Counted from the stretch's first letter, positions 34,444 through 43,407 are shown. The stretch is DNA of 64,000 nt from Paraburkholderia eburnea (GCF_002917095.1 NZ_PQGA01000011.1:1-64000); one strand, 5' to 3'. The notes: generated by a model not told the origin, from the letters alone. A program made the numbers and translations.

Positions 34444-35285
34444 ACGACGACGATCTCGAACGCGAGCGCAGCGCGCCAACGGCCGTGCCGCAGGAGGATC
34501 TGGCCGACCTCGCGGCGCTCGGCGCCTTCGTGGACGGCGAATTGGCCTCCGACACGCACGCCGGCATGGAGGCGCGTCTGCTCGGCGATCCGTCCGCCGC
34601 GCAGCGCGTCGGCACGTACCGTGCGCAGAAGGCCGCGCTCCAGGCGCTGAGCCGCGCGGGCGACGAGGCCGCCGCGCCCGCCTGGGTCGTGCTGCGCCGA
34701 CGCGATCCATGGTGGCATCGCGCGGGCCTCGCGGCGGCGTGGGCCGTGGCGGGCGCGGGTTTCACGGTGGCGGCGGCCTCGATGTTGCCGCACTGGCTGC
34801 CGCAGAGTGACGGCCAGGACAGCGCGCTGGTCGCGAGGAGCGACGCGGAAAACTTCGCGCATCGCGCCGATGTCGCCTACGCCGTGTACTCGCCCGAAGT
34901 GCGCCATCCAGTCGAAGTCGGCGCCGCCGACGAAGCGCACCTCGTCGCGTGGCTCTCGAAGCGCCTGGACAGGCCGCTGTCGATTCCGCCGCTCGGCGAA
35001 TATGGCTACACGCTGGTGGGCGGACGGCTGTTGCCGGGCGCAGCCGGCCCGGCGGCGCAGTTCATGTATCAGAACGACGCCGGCGAGCGCCTGACGCTCT
35101 ACGTGAGCGAGTCGGGGCGCGAGCGCGACGCCGTGCATCTGTTGCGCGACGGCAGCCGCCGCACCTTCTACTGGAGCACGAACCGCATGGGCTACGCGCT
35201 CTCCGGCCCGGAATCCGAAGGGCGTCTGCGCAAAATTGCGTATGAGGTTTGCAGTGCGCTCGGCGGTACGTCGGCGCAATGGTAA
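34440..35285 (+). CDS. Anti-sigma factor, transmembrane
   Basis: 281 aa. The N-terminal cytoplasmic helix-rich part (LADLAALGAFVDGELASDTHAGMEARLLGDPSAAQRVGTYRAQKAAL) resembles anti-sigma domains but lacks the H-x3-C-x2-C zinc motif. One membrane helix lies at about 94-115 (AGLAAAWAVAGAGFTVAAASML). The periplasmic part has VYSPEVRHPVEVGAADEAHLVAWLSKRLDRPLSIPPL and QFMYQNDAGERLTLYVS, as in other Burkholderia anti-sigma proteins. It should hold the ECF sigma factor at the membrane until a signal arrives. It overlaps the sigma gene and lies 28 nt before the flavoprotein gene. Confidence 0.88.
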   Translation: MNDDDLERERSAPTAVPQEDLADLAALGAFVDGELASDTHAGMEARLLGDPSAAQRVGTYRAQKAALQALSRAGDEAAAPAWVVLRRRDPWWHRAGLAAAWAVAGAGFTVAAASMLPHWLPQSDGQDSALVARSDAENFAHRADVAYAVYSPEVRHPVEVGAADEAHLVAWLSKRLDRPLSIPPLGEYGYTLVGGRLLPGAAGPAAQFMYQNDAGERLTLYVSESGRERDAVHLLRDGSRRTFYWSTNRMGYALSGPESEGRLRKIAYEVCSALGGTSAQW

Positions 35286-35313
35286 GCGGCCGCAACCTGG
35301 GCGCGATGCCACC

Positions 35314-36912
35314 ATGAACGCCGATGCCGTTTTGCCGCCCGGCATGAGCGCAGCGCGATTTTCGCGCGTGCTCGCCGCTTTCGAGTCCATCGTCGGCGCG
35401 CCCAATGTGCGCCGTGGGGGCGCCGCGCTCGTGCCATACTTCGATCCCTTCGCCCCGCTTGCCGATGCGCGCGCGTTCGCCCCTTCGGCGGCGCTGCTGC
35501 CCGCCGATATCGACGAAATCCGCGCAATCCTGCGTGTCGCCAACGCGGCGCGCGTGCCGCTCTGGACCGTGTCGACGGGCCGCAACTTTGCCTATGGCGG
35601 CGCGGCGCCGCGTCTGGCCGGCTCGGTCGTGCTCGACCTCCAGCGTTTGAATCGCGTGCTCGACGTCGATGAGCGGCTCGCCTGGGCGCTCGTCGAACCG
35701 GGCGTGAGCTATTTCGATCTGTACGGCTATCTGCGCGAGCGCGGCCTGAAGCTCTGGGTCGATCCACCCGCAGCAGGCTGGGGCAGCGTGATCGGCAATA
35801 CGCTGGAGCGCGGCTTTGGCTACACCGCCTATGGCGATCATGCGGCGGCTCAATGCGGCATGGAAGTCGTGCTCGCGAATGGCGACGTGGTGCGCACCGG
35901 CATGGGCGGACTCGATGCCGGCACGGACGCAGGCTCGTCATGGCCGCTCTACAAGCCCGGCTATGGACCTTCGTTTGACGCGCTGTTCACGCAGTCGAAC
36001 TACGGCATCGTCACGAAGATGGGGCTCTGGCTGATGCCCGCGCCTGCCGCCTTTCTGATCGGAGAGATTCAGTTTGCGCGCGAGGACGATCTGGGCGTGA
36101 TTGTCGATACGCTGCGCACGCTGCAACTGCAAGGCACGATCGTGCAGCATGCCGTGATCGAAGGCGCGATCCGGCGCGCGGCCAGCATCGGGCCGCGCGA
36201 GCGCTGGTATGCGGGTGACGGGCCGATGCCGGAGACGGCCATCGCGGCGATGCAGCGCGACCTGGGGATCGGGCGCTGGAACCTGCACTACGCGCTCTAT
36301 GGCGAGCCGGAAGTGATCGAAGCACAGCAACGCATTGTCGAGCGGGCGTTCGCGCCGGTCGCGGATGCGCGCGTCATGTCGAAACGCTATGCGGGCGGCG
36401 AGGAACCGCAGGGGGGCGCCGATCGCAACATGGCGGGGATTCCGACGATGAGCGCGTTTCGTATGCTCGACTGGCGCGGCGGCGAAGGCGCGCATGTGGA
36501 CTTCTCGCCGCTATGTCCCGCCGATGGCCGCGACGCCTTGCGTCAGTACAGTCTCGTGAAGACGCGGGCGGCGGAATATGGCTTCGATTATTACGGCGGC
36601 TTCACGGCGGCGGGGCGCTATCTGCATCATGTTTTCGCGGCGATTTTCGTGCGCACCGACGCCCGGCAGGCGACGCGCGCCGGTGACCTGCTGCGTGCGT
36701 TGATGAGCGATGCGCGAGCGGCCGGTTATGGCGTTTATCGTTCGCATCTGCTTTATATGGACTACGCGGCGGCGCAGTACAGCTTCAACGACGGCGCGCT
36801 GCTGCGCCTCGCGCAAACCGTCAAGGACGCGCTCGATCCGCAGGGCGTGCTGGCGCCGGGCAAGCAGGGTGTGTGGCCTGCCGCATGGCGCGAGATGCGC
36901 GGCTACACATGA
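35314..36912 (+). CDS. FAD-linked oxidoreductase of the vanillyl-alcohol-oxidase / p-cresol-methylhydroxylase type
   Basis: 532 aa. The PCMH-type FAD domain is clear: VPLWTVSTGRNFAYGGAAPRLAGSVVLDLQRLN, LVEPGVSYFDLYGYL and WVDPPAAGWGSVIGNTLERGFGYTAYGDHAAAQCGMEVVLANGDV. Then comes FTQSNYGIVTKMGLWLMP. The C-terminus, GYGVYRSHLLYMDYAAAQYSFND plus DPQGVLAPGKQGVWP, matches the cap end of this family. Enzymes of this group oxidise 4-alkylphenols such as vanillyl alcohol, eugenol or p-cresol. Neither a cytochrome partner nor the exact substrate can be identified. It lies 28 nt after the anti-sigma gene, so the ECF system probably controls it. Confidence 0.82.
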   Translation: MNADAVLPPGMSAARFSRVLAAFESIVGAPNVRRGGAALVPYFDPFAPLADARAFAPSAALLPADIDEIRAILRVANAARVPLWTVSTGRNFAYGGAAPRLAGSVVLDLQRLNRVLDVDERLAWALVEPGVSYFDLYGYLRERGLKLWVDPPAAGWGSVIGNTLERGFGYTAYGDHAAAQCGMEVVLANGDVVRTGMGGLDAGTDAGSSWPLYKPGYGPSFDALFTQSNYGIVTKMGLWLMPAPAAFLIGEIQFAREDDLGVIVDTLRTLQLQGTIVQHAVIEGAIRRAASIGPRERWYAGDGPMPETAIAAMQRDLGIGRWNLHYALYGEPEVIEAQQRIVERAFAPVADARVMSKRYAGGEEPQGGADRNMAGIPTMSAFRMLDWRGGEGAHVDFSPLCPADGRDALRQYSLVKTRAAEYGFDYYGGFTAAGRYLHHVFAAIFVRTDARQATRAGDLLRALMSDARAAGYGVYRSHLLYMDYAAAQYSFNDGALLRLAQTVKDALDPQGVLAPGKQGVWPAAWREMRGYT

Positions 36913-36937
36913 CTCTGGCACTTCAAGGAGCAGCGCG

Positions 36938-37303
36938 ATGAAACGGCGGACCTTTCTGGTGGCGATGGGCTCTTCGCCGATTCTGCCGATTCTGCCGATG
37001 GTGTCGATCGCGCCGATCGCGCAGGCACTAGCCGCGCCAGGACTGGTTGCGCTATACGAACCGGCGCTGGCGCAAGGCCGTGCGCTCGCGCAATATGCGG
37101 CGCGTGTTGGCATGACATCGTTGGCGCTACAAGACGATATCGGCACGCTCTGGCATACCCAGCGCGCGCGGGTTGGGCGGCGCGGCGGTTCACAGACGAT
37201 CGTCCTGTGCGCGTTGCGCGACTCGGACCGCTTCGTGCTCGAACGTCTCGCCGTGCTGTCCGGCACGATGGTGTTCGACGTTGGAAACCGTCAGAAACAT
37301 TAG
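36938..37303 (+). CDS. Small exported protein downstream of the flavoprotein
   Basis: 121 aa. The N-terminus (MKRRTFLVAMGSSPILPIL) looks like a signal peptide; the RR pair is not a full Tat motif. The mature part reads GLVALYEPALAQGRALAQYA and ends SQTIVLCALRDSDRFVLERLAVLSGTMVFDVG. There is one cysteine and no CxxCH, so it is not a cytochrome partner. Strong SD AAGGAG (36925-36930). It lies 25 nt after the flavoprotein gene and is the last gene of the ECF operon. Its stop codon overlaps the stop of the convergent fadD-like gene. I do not recognise the family. Confidence 0.7.
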   Translation: MKRRTFLVAMGSSPILPILPMVSIAPIAQALAAPGLVALYEPALAQGRALAQYAARVGMTSLALQDDIGTLWHTQRARVGRRGGSQTIVLCALRDSDRFVLERLAVLSGTMVFDVGNRQKH

Positions 37304-39096
37304 TGATCCTGATCGGTGGATGCCTTCTCCATTTTCCTGATTTCCTCGTCGCGCAACTCGCGGCGCAAAATCTTGCCGATATTGCTCTGCGGGAGCGCAT
37401 CGCGAAACTCCACGAGGCGCGGCACCTTGTAGCCCGTGAGCTGCTGGCGGCAGAACTGGATCAGCGCGTCTTCGCCAAGCGCCGGGTCGCGGCGCACGAC
37501 GAACACCTTCACGCGCTCGCCCTGCACCGCGTCTGGCACGCCGATCGCCGCCACCTCGCGCACACCCGGATGTTGCGAGATCACGTCCTCGATCTCGTTC
37601 GGATACACGTTGAAGCCCGAGACGAGAATCATGTCCTTCTTGCGGTCGATAAGGCGGATATAGCCGCGCGCATCCATCACGCCGATGTCGCCGGTCGCGA
37701 GCCACCCATCGTTGACGAAAACGCGTGCGGTTTCATCGGGGCGATTCCAGTAGCCGCGCATCACCTGCGGGCCTTTCACGCACAACTCGCCCGGCTCGCC
37801 GAGATTCGCCCACGTGCCGTCGTCGCGGCGCAGGCGCACTTGGGTCGAAGGCGCGGGCAGACCGATCGAGCCTTCGAAGTCGGCGAGATGGCCGATGTCG
37901 ACCGGGTTCAGCGTCACGATCGGCGAGCATTCGGTGAGGCCGTAACCTTCGACGATCGGCTTGCCGGTGACCGCCTTGAAACGCTCGGCGATGGCTTTGT
38001 GCGTGGCCATGCCGCCCGCCATCGCAAGCTTGAGGCCGGAGAAGTCGCGCTGGCGGAATTCCTCGTTGTCGAGGAACGCGTTGTAGAGCGTGTTGACCGC
38101 GCTGATGCAGGTGAAGGTCTCGTGGCGCAGGATTTTCATCACGCGCTTCGTGTCGCGCGGATTCGCGATCAGGATGTTGCGCCCGCCGAGCGCCATGAAG
38201 ATCAGTGCGTTGATGGTGAGCGAATAGATGTGATAGAGCGGCAACGGGGTGAGCACGGTTTCGCCGCCGTCGCTGTCGAGTTGCCCCGCGAGCCATGCCT
38301 TCGCTTGCAGCACGTTCGCGAGGATGCTGCCGTGCGTGAGCATCGCGCCCTTGGCCACGCCGGTCGTGCCGCCCGTGTATTGCAGGAAGGCGAGATCGTC
38401 GAGCCGCGCGGTCGCGGGGGCACGCGGCGCGCGCGCGCCTTGCTGCAGCACGTCGAGCAGACGCTGCGCCTGAGGCAGGCGGTAGGGCGGCACCATTTTC
38501 TTCACATGGCGCAGCATGAAGTTGATGAAGCGGCCCTTGAGATTGAGACCGTCACCGAGCAAATCGCCCAGTTGCGTGATGACGATGCGCTCGATCGCCG
38601 TGCCGGGCAGCGCATCTTCTAGCGTCTTCGCGAAGCTCTCGAACACGACGATGGTTTGCGCCCCGCTGTCCTTGAGCTGATGCGCAAGCTCGCGCACCGT
38701 ATAGAGCGGATTGACGTTGACGACGATGGCGCCTGCTTTGAGCGCGCCGAATAGCGCCACCGGGTACTGGAGCGTGTTGGGCAACATGATGGCGACGCGC
38801 TCGCCTGGCTGCACGCCCGCACCCTGCAGCCACGAGGAGAACGCCGTGGCCTTGCGCGCGAGCGCGCCGTAAGTCATCGGCGAGCCGGCGCTCACATAGG
38901 CGACGCGTTCGCGAAAGCGCGCGGTGCTGTCGTCGAAAAACTGCACGAGCGAGGCGTACTGCGTCACATCCACCTCGTGCGGCACGCCGTCCGGGTAGGA
39001 GGCGTACCAGACGCCGTCGGTGTTCGGTGCTGCCGTGGCCGCCGTGTCGGCGGCGGGGCGCAGGTCGGGCCGGTGCGTTTGCGGCGATTCGCTCAT
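37300..39096 (-). CDS. fadD: Long-chain fatty-acid CoA ligase
   Basis: 598 aa, ANL superfamily. The AMP-binding motif is QYTGGTTGVAKGAMLTH, followed by VEGYGLTECSPIVTLNP, DGWLATGDIGVMD, IRLIDRKKDMILVSGFNVYPNEIED and the C-terminal lysine in SNIGKILRRELRDEE. Length and motifs match FadD. It activates fatty acids to acyl-CoA at the inner membrane. The ATG at 39096 (MSESPQTHRP) has SD GGAGA; an upstream extension to 39315 runs through low-quality sequence. The 3' end overlaps a convergent gene by 4 nt. Chain-length preference cannot be told. Confidence 0.9.
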   Translation of the reverse strand: MSESPQTHRPDLRPAADTAATAAPNTDGVWYASYPDGVPHEVDVTQYASLVQFFDDSTARFRERVAYVSAGSPMTYGALARKATAFSSWLQGAGVQPGERVAIMLPNTLQYPVALFGALKAGAIVVNVNPLYTVRELAHQLKDSGAQTIVVFESFAKTLEDALPGTAIERIVITQLGDLLGDGLNLKGRFINFMLRHVKKMVPPYRLPQAQRLLDVLQQGARAPRAPATARLDDLAFLQYTGGTTGVAKGAMLTHGSILANVLQAKAWLAGQLDSDGGETVLTPLPLYHIYSLTINALIFMALGGRNILIANPRDTKRVMKILRHETFTCISAVNTLYNAFLDNEEFRQRDFSGLKLAMAGGMATHKAIAERFKAVTGKPIVEGYGLTECSPIVTLNPVDIGHLADFEGSIGLPAPSTQVRLRRDDGTWANLGEPGELCVKGPQVMRGYWNRPDETARVFVNDGWLATGDIGVMDARGYIRLIDRKKDMILVSGFNVYPNEIEDVISQHPGVREVAAIGVPDAVQGERVKVFVVRRDPALGEDALIQFCRQQLTGYKVPRLVEFRDALPQSNIGKILRRELRDEEIRKMEKASTDQDH

Positions 39097-39266
39097 TATG
39101 GTTCTCCGGGCAGGCGTGGTCCTTGGCCGTGGCGGGCGACAGTTTTGGCAGGCATTCGAAAACGTCACGACGCGCGCGGCGCATTCATGATGCACCGGGC
39201 TGCGCGGCCTGGGCAGGCGGAGTTTCCCTGCCGAAGGTTTGCGCCACGGCCTTGCGCTGAAAGGCA

Positions 39267-39300
39267 AAGGGCCGTGCGGGAGTCTCCCGGCACGGCCCTT
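39267..39300. terminator. Hairpin between the MFS and fadD-like genes
   Basis: AAGGGCCGTG..CGGGAG pairs with CTCCCGGCACGGCCCTT with a single bulge and a very short loop. It lies 33 nt downstream of the MFS gene stop on the minus strand. The T-run is short, so the strength is uncertain. Confidence 0.6.
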
Positions 39301-39333
39301 GTTACCCCCGATCACCAGGGGATCGCTATCCGT

Positions 39334-40554
39334 TCATGGGTTCGTTGCCACATGCTTCGCGGTCTGCGTCATGTCGATCCCGCGACGCTCGCGGCTGAAC
39401 AGAATCAGCACCGCAATCACGACGGCCACCGTGCCCGCGACGATGGCCATCGCCATGCCGTAGTTCTGATCGTGCGTTTCGGCGAGCGAGGCCTGCAGCG
39501 TCGCATTCACCGAGGCGAACAGATTGCCGAGCTGATAGACGAGACCTGGGAAAGTCGCACGCACTTCGTCAGGCGAGATTTCGTTGAGGTGCACGGGAAT
39601 CACGCCCCACGCGCCCTGCACCGAAATCTGCATGAGGAACGCGCCGAGCGCGAGCATGACCGGCGTGGCCGAGAAGGCCCACAGCGGCAGCACCGGCAGC
39701 GCGATCAGCGCAGCGATGCAGATGGCCTTGCGGCGGCCGATCCTTTCGGATATCGAACCAAAGAACAGGCCGCCCACGATCGCGCCGATATTGAGCACGA
39801 TGGTGATGAGCGAAACCGTATGCGGATCGAAGTGATGCTGTTCGCGCAGGAAGGTCGGATACAGATCCTGGGTGCCATGCGAGAAGAAGTTGAACGCCGT
39901 CATCAGCACGATCGCGTAGATCGACAGACTGAGGTTGTGCCTGAGCGTCGTCAGCAGGCTCGGGCGAGTGCGCTTTTCCATCTCCTTCCAGGCCGGCGAT
40001 TCGGGCACGTGCGAGCGCACATAGAGCACGAGCAGCGCCGGCAGCACGCCGATGAAGAACATGCCGCGCCAGCCGATATGCTGGTAGAGCACGCCGAACA
40101 CCACGGAAGCGAGCAGATAGCCGCTCGGATAACCCGCCTGCAGCAGGCCCGAAACGATGCCGCGCGCCTTCGGCGGAATGGTTTCCATCGTCAGCGCGGA
40201 GCCCACGCCCCATTCGCCGCCCATCGCGACGCCGAACAGCGCGCGCAATACGATGAAGGTGGTGAGGTTGGGGGAGAAACCGGTCAGCAGTTCGAGCAGC
40301 GAGTAGCACGCGATGTTGACCATCAGCGTGGGGCGGCGGCCATAACGGTCGGCGAGGCGGCCGAAGATCAGTGCGCCGAGTGGGCGCATGGCCAGTGTCA
40401 GCGTAATCGCAAAGGCGACGGCGGGAATTTTTGTATTGAATTCAGTGGCGATATCTTTCAGAACGAAAACCATTAGAAAGAAATCGAAGGCGTCGAGCGT
40501 CCACCCCAAATACGCTGCGATCGTCACGTTTTTCTGCTCTCGCGTCCAGCTCAT
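39334..40554 (-). CDS. MFS transporter, sialate/aromatic-acid-type H+ symporter
   Basis: 406 aa with 12 predicted membrane segments. The start AAYLGWTLDAFDFFLMVFVL and the loop GRLADRYGRRPTLMVN are typical of the metabolite:H+ symporter branch that includes NanT. Further landmarks are LFGVAMGGEWGVGSALTMETIPPKARG and FFGSISERIGRRKAICIAAL. It probably imports a carboxylate or sugar acid; the substrate is not predictable. The ATG at 40554 has SD AGGAG. It is on the same strand as the acyl-CoA ligase but separated by 237 nt and a hairpin, so it is likely a separate transcription unit. Confidence 0.85.
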   Translation of the reverse strand: MSWTREQKNVTIAAYLGWTLDAFDFFLMVFVLKDIATEFNTKIPAVAFAITLTLAMRPLGALIFGRLADRYGRRPTLMVNIACYSLLELLTGFSPNLTTFIVLRALFGVAMGGEWGVGSALTMETIPPKARGIVSGLLQAGYPSGYLLASVVFGVLYQHIGWRGMFFIGVLPALLVLYVRSHVPESPAWKEMEKRTRPSLLTTLRHNLSLSIYAIVLMTAFNFFSHGTQDLYPTFLREQHHFDPHTVSLITIVLNIGAIVGGLFFGSISERIGRRKAICIAALIALPVLPLWAFSATPVMLALGAFLMQISVQGAWGVIPVHLNEISPDEVRATFPGLVYQLGNLFASVNATLQASLAETHDQNYGMAMAIVAGTVAVVIAVLILFSRERRGIDMTQTAKHVATNP

Positions 40555-40787
40555 GTCTTTTTTCTCCTGGAAAAACCCGCGCCTTGCCGTCTCCTGACAT
40601 GGCGTGGGTGGCTCGCTACGCCCCGCGCTGCGAGCTTCGTACGAGTGTACGCCCGGCATTAAACATTTGCATGAATGTCGGGCGCAACCGGACTAAACCC
40701 TAAGAAGGGGTTTTATCGGGGCCTATCACGCGAAAGCTAATTGTCTTTTATGTAATTTAAATGTAATTAAAATGGAGTCGAATATTA
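40555..40787. other. AT-rich intergenic region upstream of the MFS gene
   Basis: It should contain the leftward MFS promoter. Positions 40735-40790 are strikingly AT-rich for this genome (runs like TGTAATTTAAATGTAATTAAAATGG). No gene is seen apart from the VOC relic at its right end. Confidence 0.4.
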
Positions 40788-40868
40788 ATGCCGTGTGAAT
40801 CGCACAGCGGCATATTGATTCGCGATCCTGATGGCTTCGTCGTGTTGCTGCCGATCAACGCTGGGTGA
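40788..40868 (+). pseudogene. C-terminal relic of a VOC (glyoxalase/bleomycin-resistance) gene
   Basis: 26 codons reading MPCESHSGILIRDPDGFVVLLPINAG. The RDPDG-hydrophobic run is the hallmark C-terminal strand of VOC-superfamily proteins. In-frame stops occur just upstream and no N-terminal part exists, so it is a remnant. It overlaps the 3' end of the convergent TPR gene by a few bases. The adjacent upstream DNA (40660-40787) is AT-rich. Confidence 0.45.
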
Positions 40869-42264
40869 GCCAGTGAGCGGCAAGGTCCATCACGCCGTTC
40901 CAGTCGCCCATGGTCGATTGCCGGAGCACATGTGCCGAAGCCATCCAGGGCGAGCGCGTGCTGTCCCGGCCCCAGCGCCATTCGCCCGTGGGGTTGACGA
41001 GCACGGCGGTCGGCTTGCCGGTCATGGCCGCCAGATTGGCGACACCTGAATCCACGCTCAGCACCGCGTCGAGTTGCTCGATGCAGGCTGCGGTATCCGC
41101 GAAGCTCGCGATGCCCGGCGCGTAATGCGCAACGTTGCCACGCGGCGAGCCGCTCTTCATCTCTGCGATGGGGTGGTGCAGGCTCACGAACCGAATGCGG
41201 TTTTCGAGTCCGGAGTCGAGCGTCAGGCGTTCGAGCACTTCGACCGGCAGGCTGCGCAGTCCGGCCCAGCTCCGCTCCTTGCTGCGCATCGCCGATTCAT
41301 GACGTTGCGCGCAATCCCAGAACAGACCTATCAGCATCTTGCCGGGATGCTGTGCGCGCAACGTTTGAGCCCACGCCGCGGCGCGCTCGCGCTCGGCCGC
41401 CGGCGCACGCAGAAATGCGGGGAAATAGGGCGCTGGCCGTGGTGCGTCGTGCATCGCGAGCATCGGCAGGTGCAGCAGGGTGGCCTGCATGGTGGGCGCG
41501 AACGCGCGAATCTCAGGCAGCAGATCGTCGCCGCAGGGCGCGAAGATCTGGAGCGGGCGGTCGCACGCCACCACGCGGCAATCGGGCAAGGACGCGTCGA
41601 TCAGGGCGTGGATCGCCGCATCGCAGGTGACCATGATCTCCGCGCCGGCTGCCCGCCAGTGGCGCAGGCTGCCGAACAGCATGAACTGGTCGCCAAAGCC
41701 CATCTGATGAGTCACGAGCACGCGCTCGCCGCGCAGATCGCGCTGGCCGTTCCACATCGGCACGTCGCTGTGGCGGAAGCTGCCGCTGTCGCCGCAGTTG
41801 CGCCAGAGCCAGTGCGTGAAGCCGCTTGCGTCGCCGGTGCTGAGCAGCGCTTCGGCCAGCCATTTGCGGGCGCGCAGTTTGTCGGGATGGGTATCGGCTT
41901 CCGGTTGTTGCAGGGCCTGGTGCAGCACGCTGATGGCGAGATCGACGTTGCCGCCCAGATACAGATCGCGGCCGAGGCGCCCGAGGTAGAACAGCGGCGC
42001 CCAGTCCAGCGCGGCGTAGTCGATCCAGGTTTGCGCCGCCTGCGCATGATGGCCGAGCAGGCGCAAGGCGCGGGCGCGCGCGTGCACGAAAGTGCGGCTG
42101 CGCGGCTCAATCGCGAGGCCCTTTTCGGCCCAGGGGAGCATTTGCTCGTCGCGCCGTACGCCAACCAGCGCCTCGCAAATCTGCTCGAGCGGTTGCACCA
42201 GCGCCGGTTGGCGCGTATGGGCGACGAAGGATTGAAGCAGGCGTTCTTCGGAATTGGGGCGCAT
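40855..42264 (-). CDS. TPR protein with a glycosyltransferase-9-like C-terminal domain
   Basis: 469 aa. The N-terminal half has TPR-like helices (WAEKGLAIEPRSRTFVHARARALRLLGHHAQAAQTWIDYAALD). The C-terminal half has a GT-B heptosyltransferase-like end: LDAVLSVDSGVANLAAMTGKPTAVLVNPTGEWRWG. In between are GERVLVTHQMGFGDQFMLFGSL and GKMLIGLFWDC. Proteins of this layout are usually thought to modify or assemble surface glycans, though activity has rarely been shown. The ATG at 42264 is preferred to a TTG at 42282; neither has a strong SD. No glycan genes adjoin it. Confidence 0.7.
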   Translation of the reverse strand: MRPNSEERLLQSFVAHTRQPALVQPLEQICEALVGVRRDEQMLPWAEKGLAIEPRSRTFVHARARALRLLGHHAQAAQTWIDYAALDWAPLFYLGRLGRDLYLGGNVDLAISVLHQALQQPEADTHPDKLRARKWLAEALLSTGDASGFTHWLWRNCGDSGSFRHSDVPMWNGQRDLRGERVLVTHQMGFGDQFMLFGSLRHWRAAGAEIMVTCDAAIHALIDASLPDCRVVACDRPLQIFAPCGDDLLPEIRAFAPTMQATLLHLPMLAMHDAPRPAPYFPAFLRAPAAERERAAAWAQTLRAQHPGKMLIGLFWDCAQRHESAMRSKERSWAGLRSLPVEVLERLTLDSGLENRIRFVSLHHPIAEMKSGSPRGNVAHYAPGIASFADTAACIEQLDAVLSVDSGVANLAAMTGKPTAVLVNPTGEWRWGRDSTRSPWMASAHVLRQSTMGDWNGVMDLAAHWLTQR

Positions 42265-42466
42265 GATCGGATGGCTGGGCAAGATAAGTCACTGTTTATG
42301 TGTGAGAAAAATCTTATCGAGACGTCAGCCGGGCCGATATCGGAGCCGTCCTAAATCGTCTTGAAATGGTCGCCGACCTTTGCTTCGCCTTGCTGCGCCG
42401 CTCATGCCCAATTCACTGCACGACTCGCACACTTTCCCTGATAATGAACGACCGTGCTTTTCCTGA

Positions 42467-42495
42467 TTCACCTCGCCTGTCGGAGTGACTAGAAT
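42467..42495 (+). promoter_or_regulatory. Sigma-70 promoter of the SDR / acyl-CoA synthetase pair
   Basis: TTCACC (42467-42472) and TAGAAT (42490-42495) with a 17-nt spacer, about 140 nt before the SDR start codon. The rest of the 42265-42633 gap shows no gene. Confidence 0.5.
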
Positions 42496-42513
42496 CGGAT
42501 TCGATCCCGTGGG

Positions 42514-42529
42514 TTTCGCTATGCGGAAC
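42514..42529. promoter_or_regulatory. Imperfect palindrome just downstream of the promoter
   Basis: TTTCGCTATGCGGAAC has the dyad TTC-n3-AT-n3-GAA, a shape seen in operators of IclR-type regulators. It falls near +12 to +27 from the promoter at 42467-42495, where a repressor could block transcription. No IclR gene is present in the window. Confidence 0.35.
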
Positions 42530-42633
42530 AGATGACGGGCGTGCATGGACAGACAGAGAGTCAGCAACATCAGGAGGCGGCCCGCGACGCGGGCCACGGC
42601 AGGACATCCAGCAGACATCCAGGAGACACAAGC

Positions 42634-43407
42634 ATGCAGGTCAGGGAATTGTTCGAACTGAAGGGACAGGTCGCGCTCATCACGGGCGGCTCGCGCGGAC
42701 TCGGGCTGCAGATGGCCGAGGCGCTCGGGGAAATGGGGGCGCGCGTCGTCATCTCCGCGCGCAAGGCGGACGAACTTGCCGAGGCGCAGAAACATCTGCA
42801 GGCGCTCGGAATCGAAGCCATGACGATCGTGAGCGATCTGCAGCGCCCGGACGCGGCGGTGAAGCTGGTCGACGAAACGCTGGCGGCGTGCGGCCAGATC
42901 GACATTCTCGTGAACAACGCGGGCGCCACGTGGGGCGCACCGGCCGAGGACTATCCCGACGAGGCGTGGCACAAGGTCATGAACCTCAACGTCAACGCGC
43001 CGTTCTTTCTCGCGCGCGAAGTGGGCAAGCGCTCCATGATCGCCCGCAAGCGCGGCAAGATCATCAATATCGCTTCGATCGCGGGCCTCAAGGGCTCGCT
43101 TGGGCCGATGCAGACCATCGCCTACAACACCTCGAAAGCCGCGGCGATCAATTTCACGCGCGCACTCGCCGCGGAGTGGGGCAAGTACGGCATCAACGTC
43201 AACGCGATCTGCCCGGGCTTTTTCCCCACGAAGATGGCCGCGGGGCTGCTCGACAAGCTCGGCCAGAGCGTGATCGACCACACGCCGCTACAGCGTCTGG
43301 GCGACGAGAGCGATCTGAAGGGCGCCGTGGTGTTCCTCGCGAGCGGTGCGTCGCGCCATATCACGGGCCAGTACCTGGCGATCGACGGCGGCGCGAGCAT
43401 CGTCTGA
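42634..43407 (+). CDS. SDR-family oxidoreductase
   Basis: 257 aa, classical short-chain dehydrogenase. Cofactor motif TGGSRGLGLQMAEALG, then LVNNAG, catalytic Ser in INIASIAG, and YNTSK for the Tyr-Lys pair. The end GQYLAIDGGASIV is typical of FabG/gluconate-5-dehydrogenase-like enzymes. The paired acyl-CoA synthetase gene downstream (125 nt) suggests a 3-hydroxyacyl or beta-oxidation-like step, but the substrate is unknown. The ATG at 42634 has SD AGGAG at 42621-42625. Confidence 0.88.
   Translation: MQVRELFELKGQVALITGGSRGLGLQMAEALGEMGARVVISARKADELAEAQKHLQALGIEAMTIVSDLQRPDAAVKLVDETLAACGQIDILVNNAGATWGAPAEDYPDEAWHKVMNLNVNAPFFLAREVGKRSMIARKRGKIINIASIAGLKGSLGPMQTIAYNTSKAAAINFTRALAAEWGKYGINVNAICPGFFPTKMAAGLLDKLGQSVIDHTPLQRLGDESDLKGAVVFLASGASRHITGQYLAIDGGASIV

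Noticed and set aside
36938..37303. Cytochrome subunit partner for the flavoprotein
   Set aside because: The protein has a single cysteine and no CxxCH haem motif, so it cannot be a PCMH-type cytochrome subunit.
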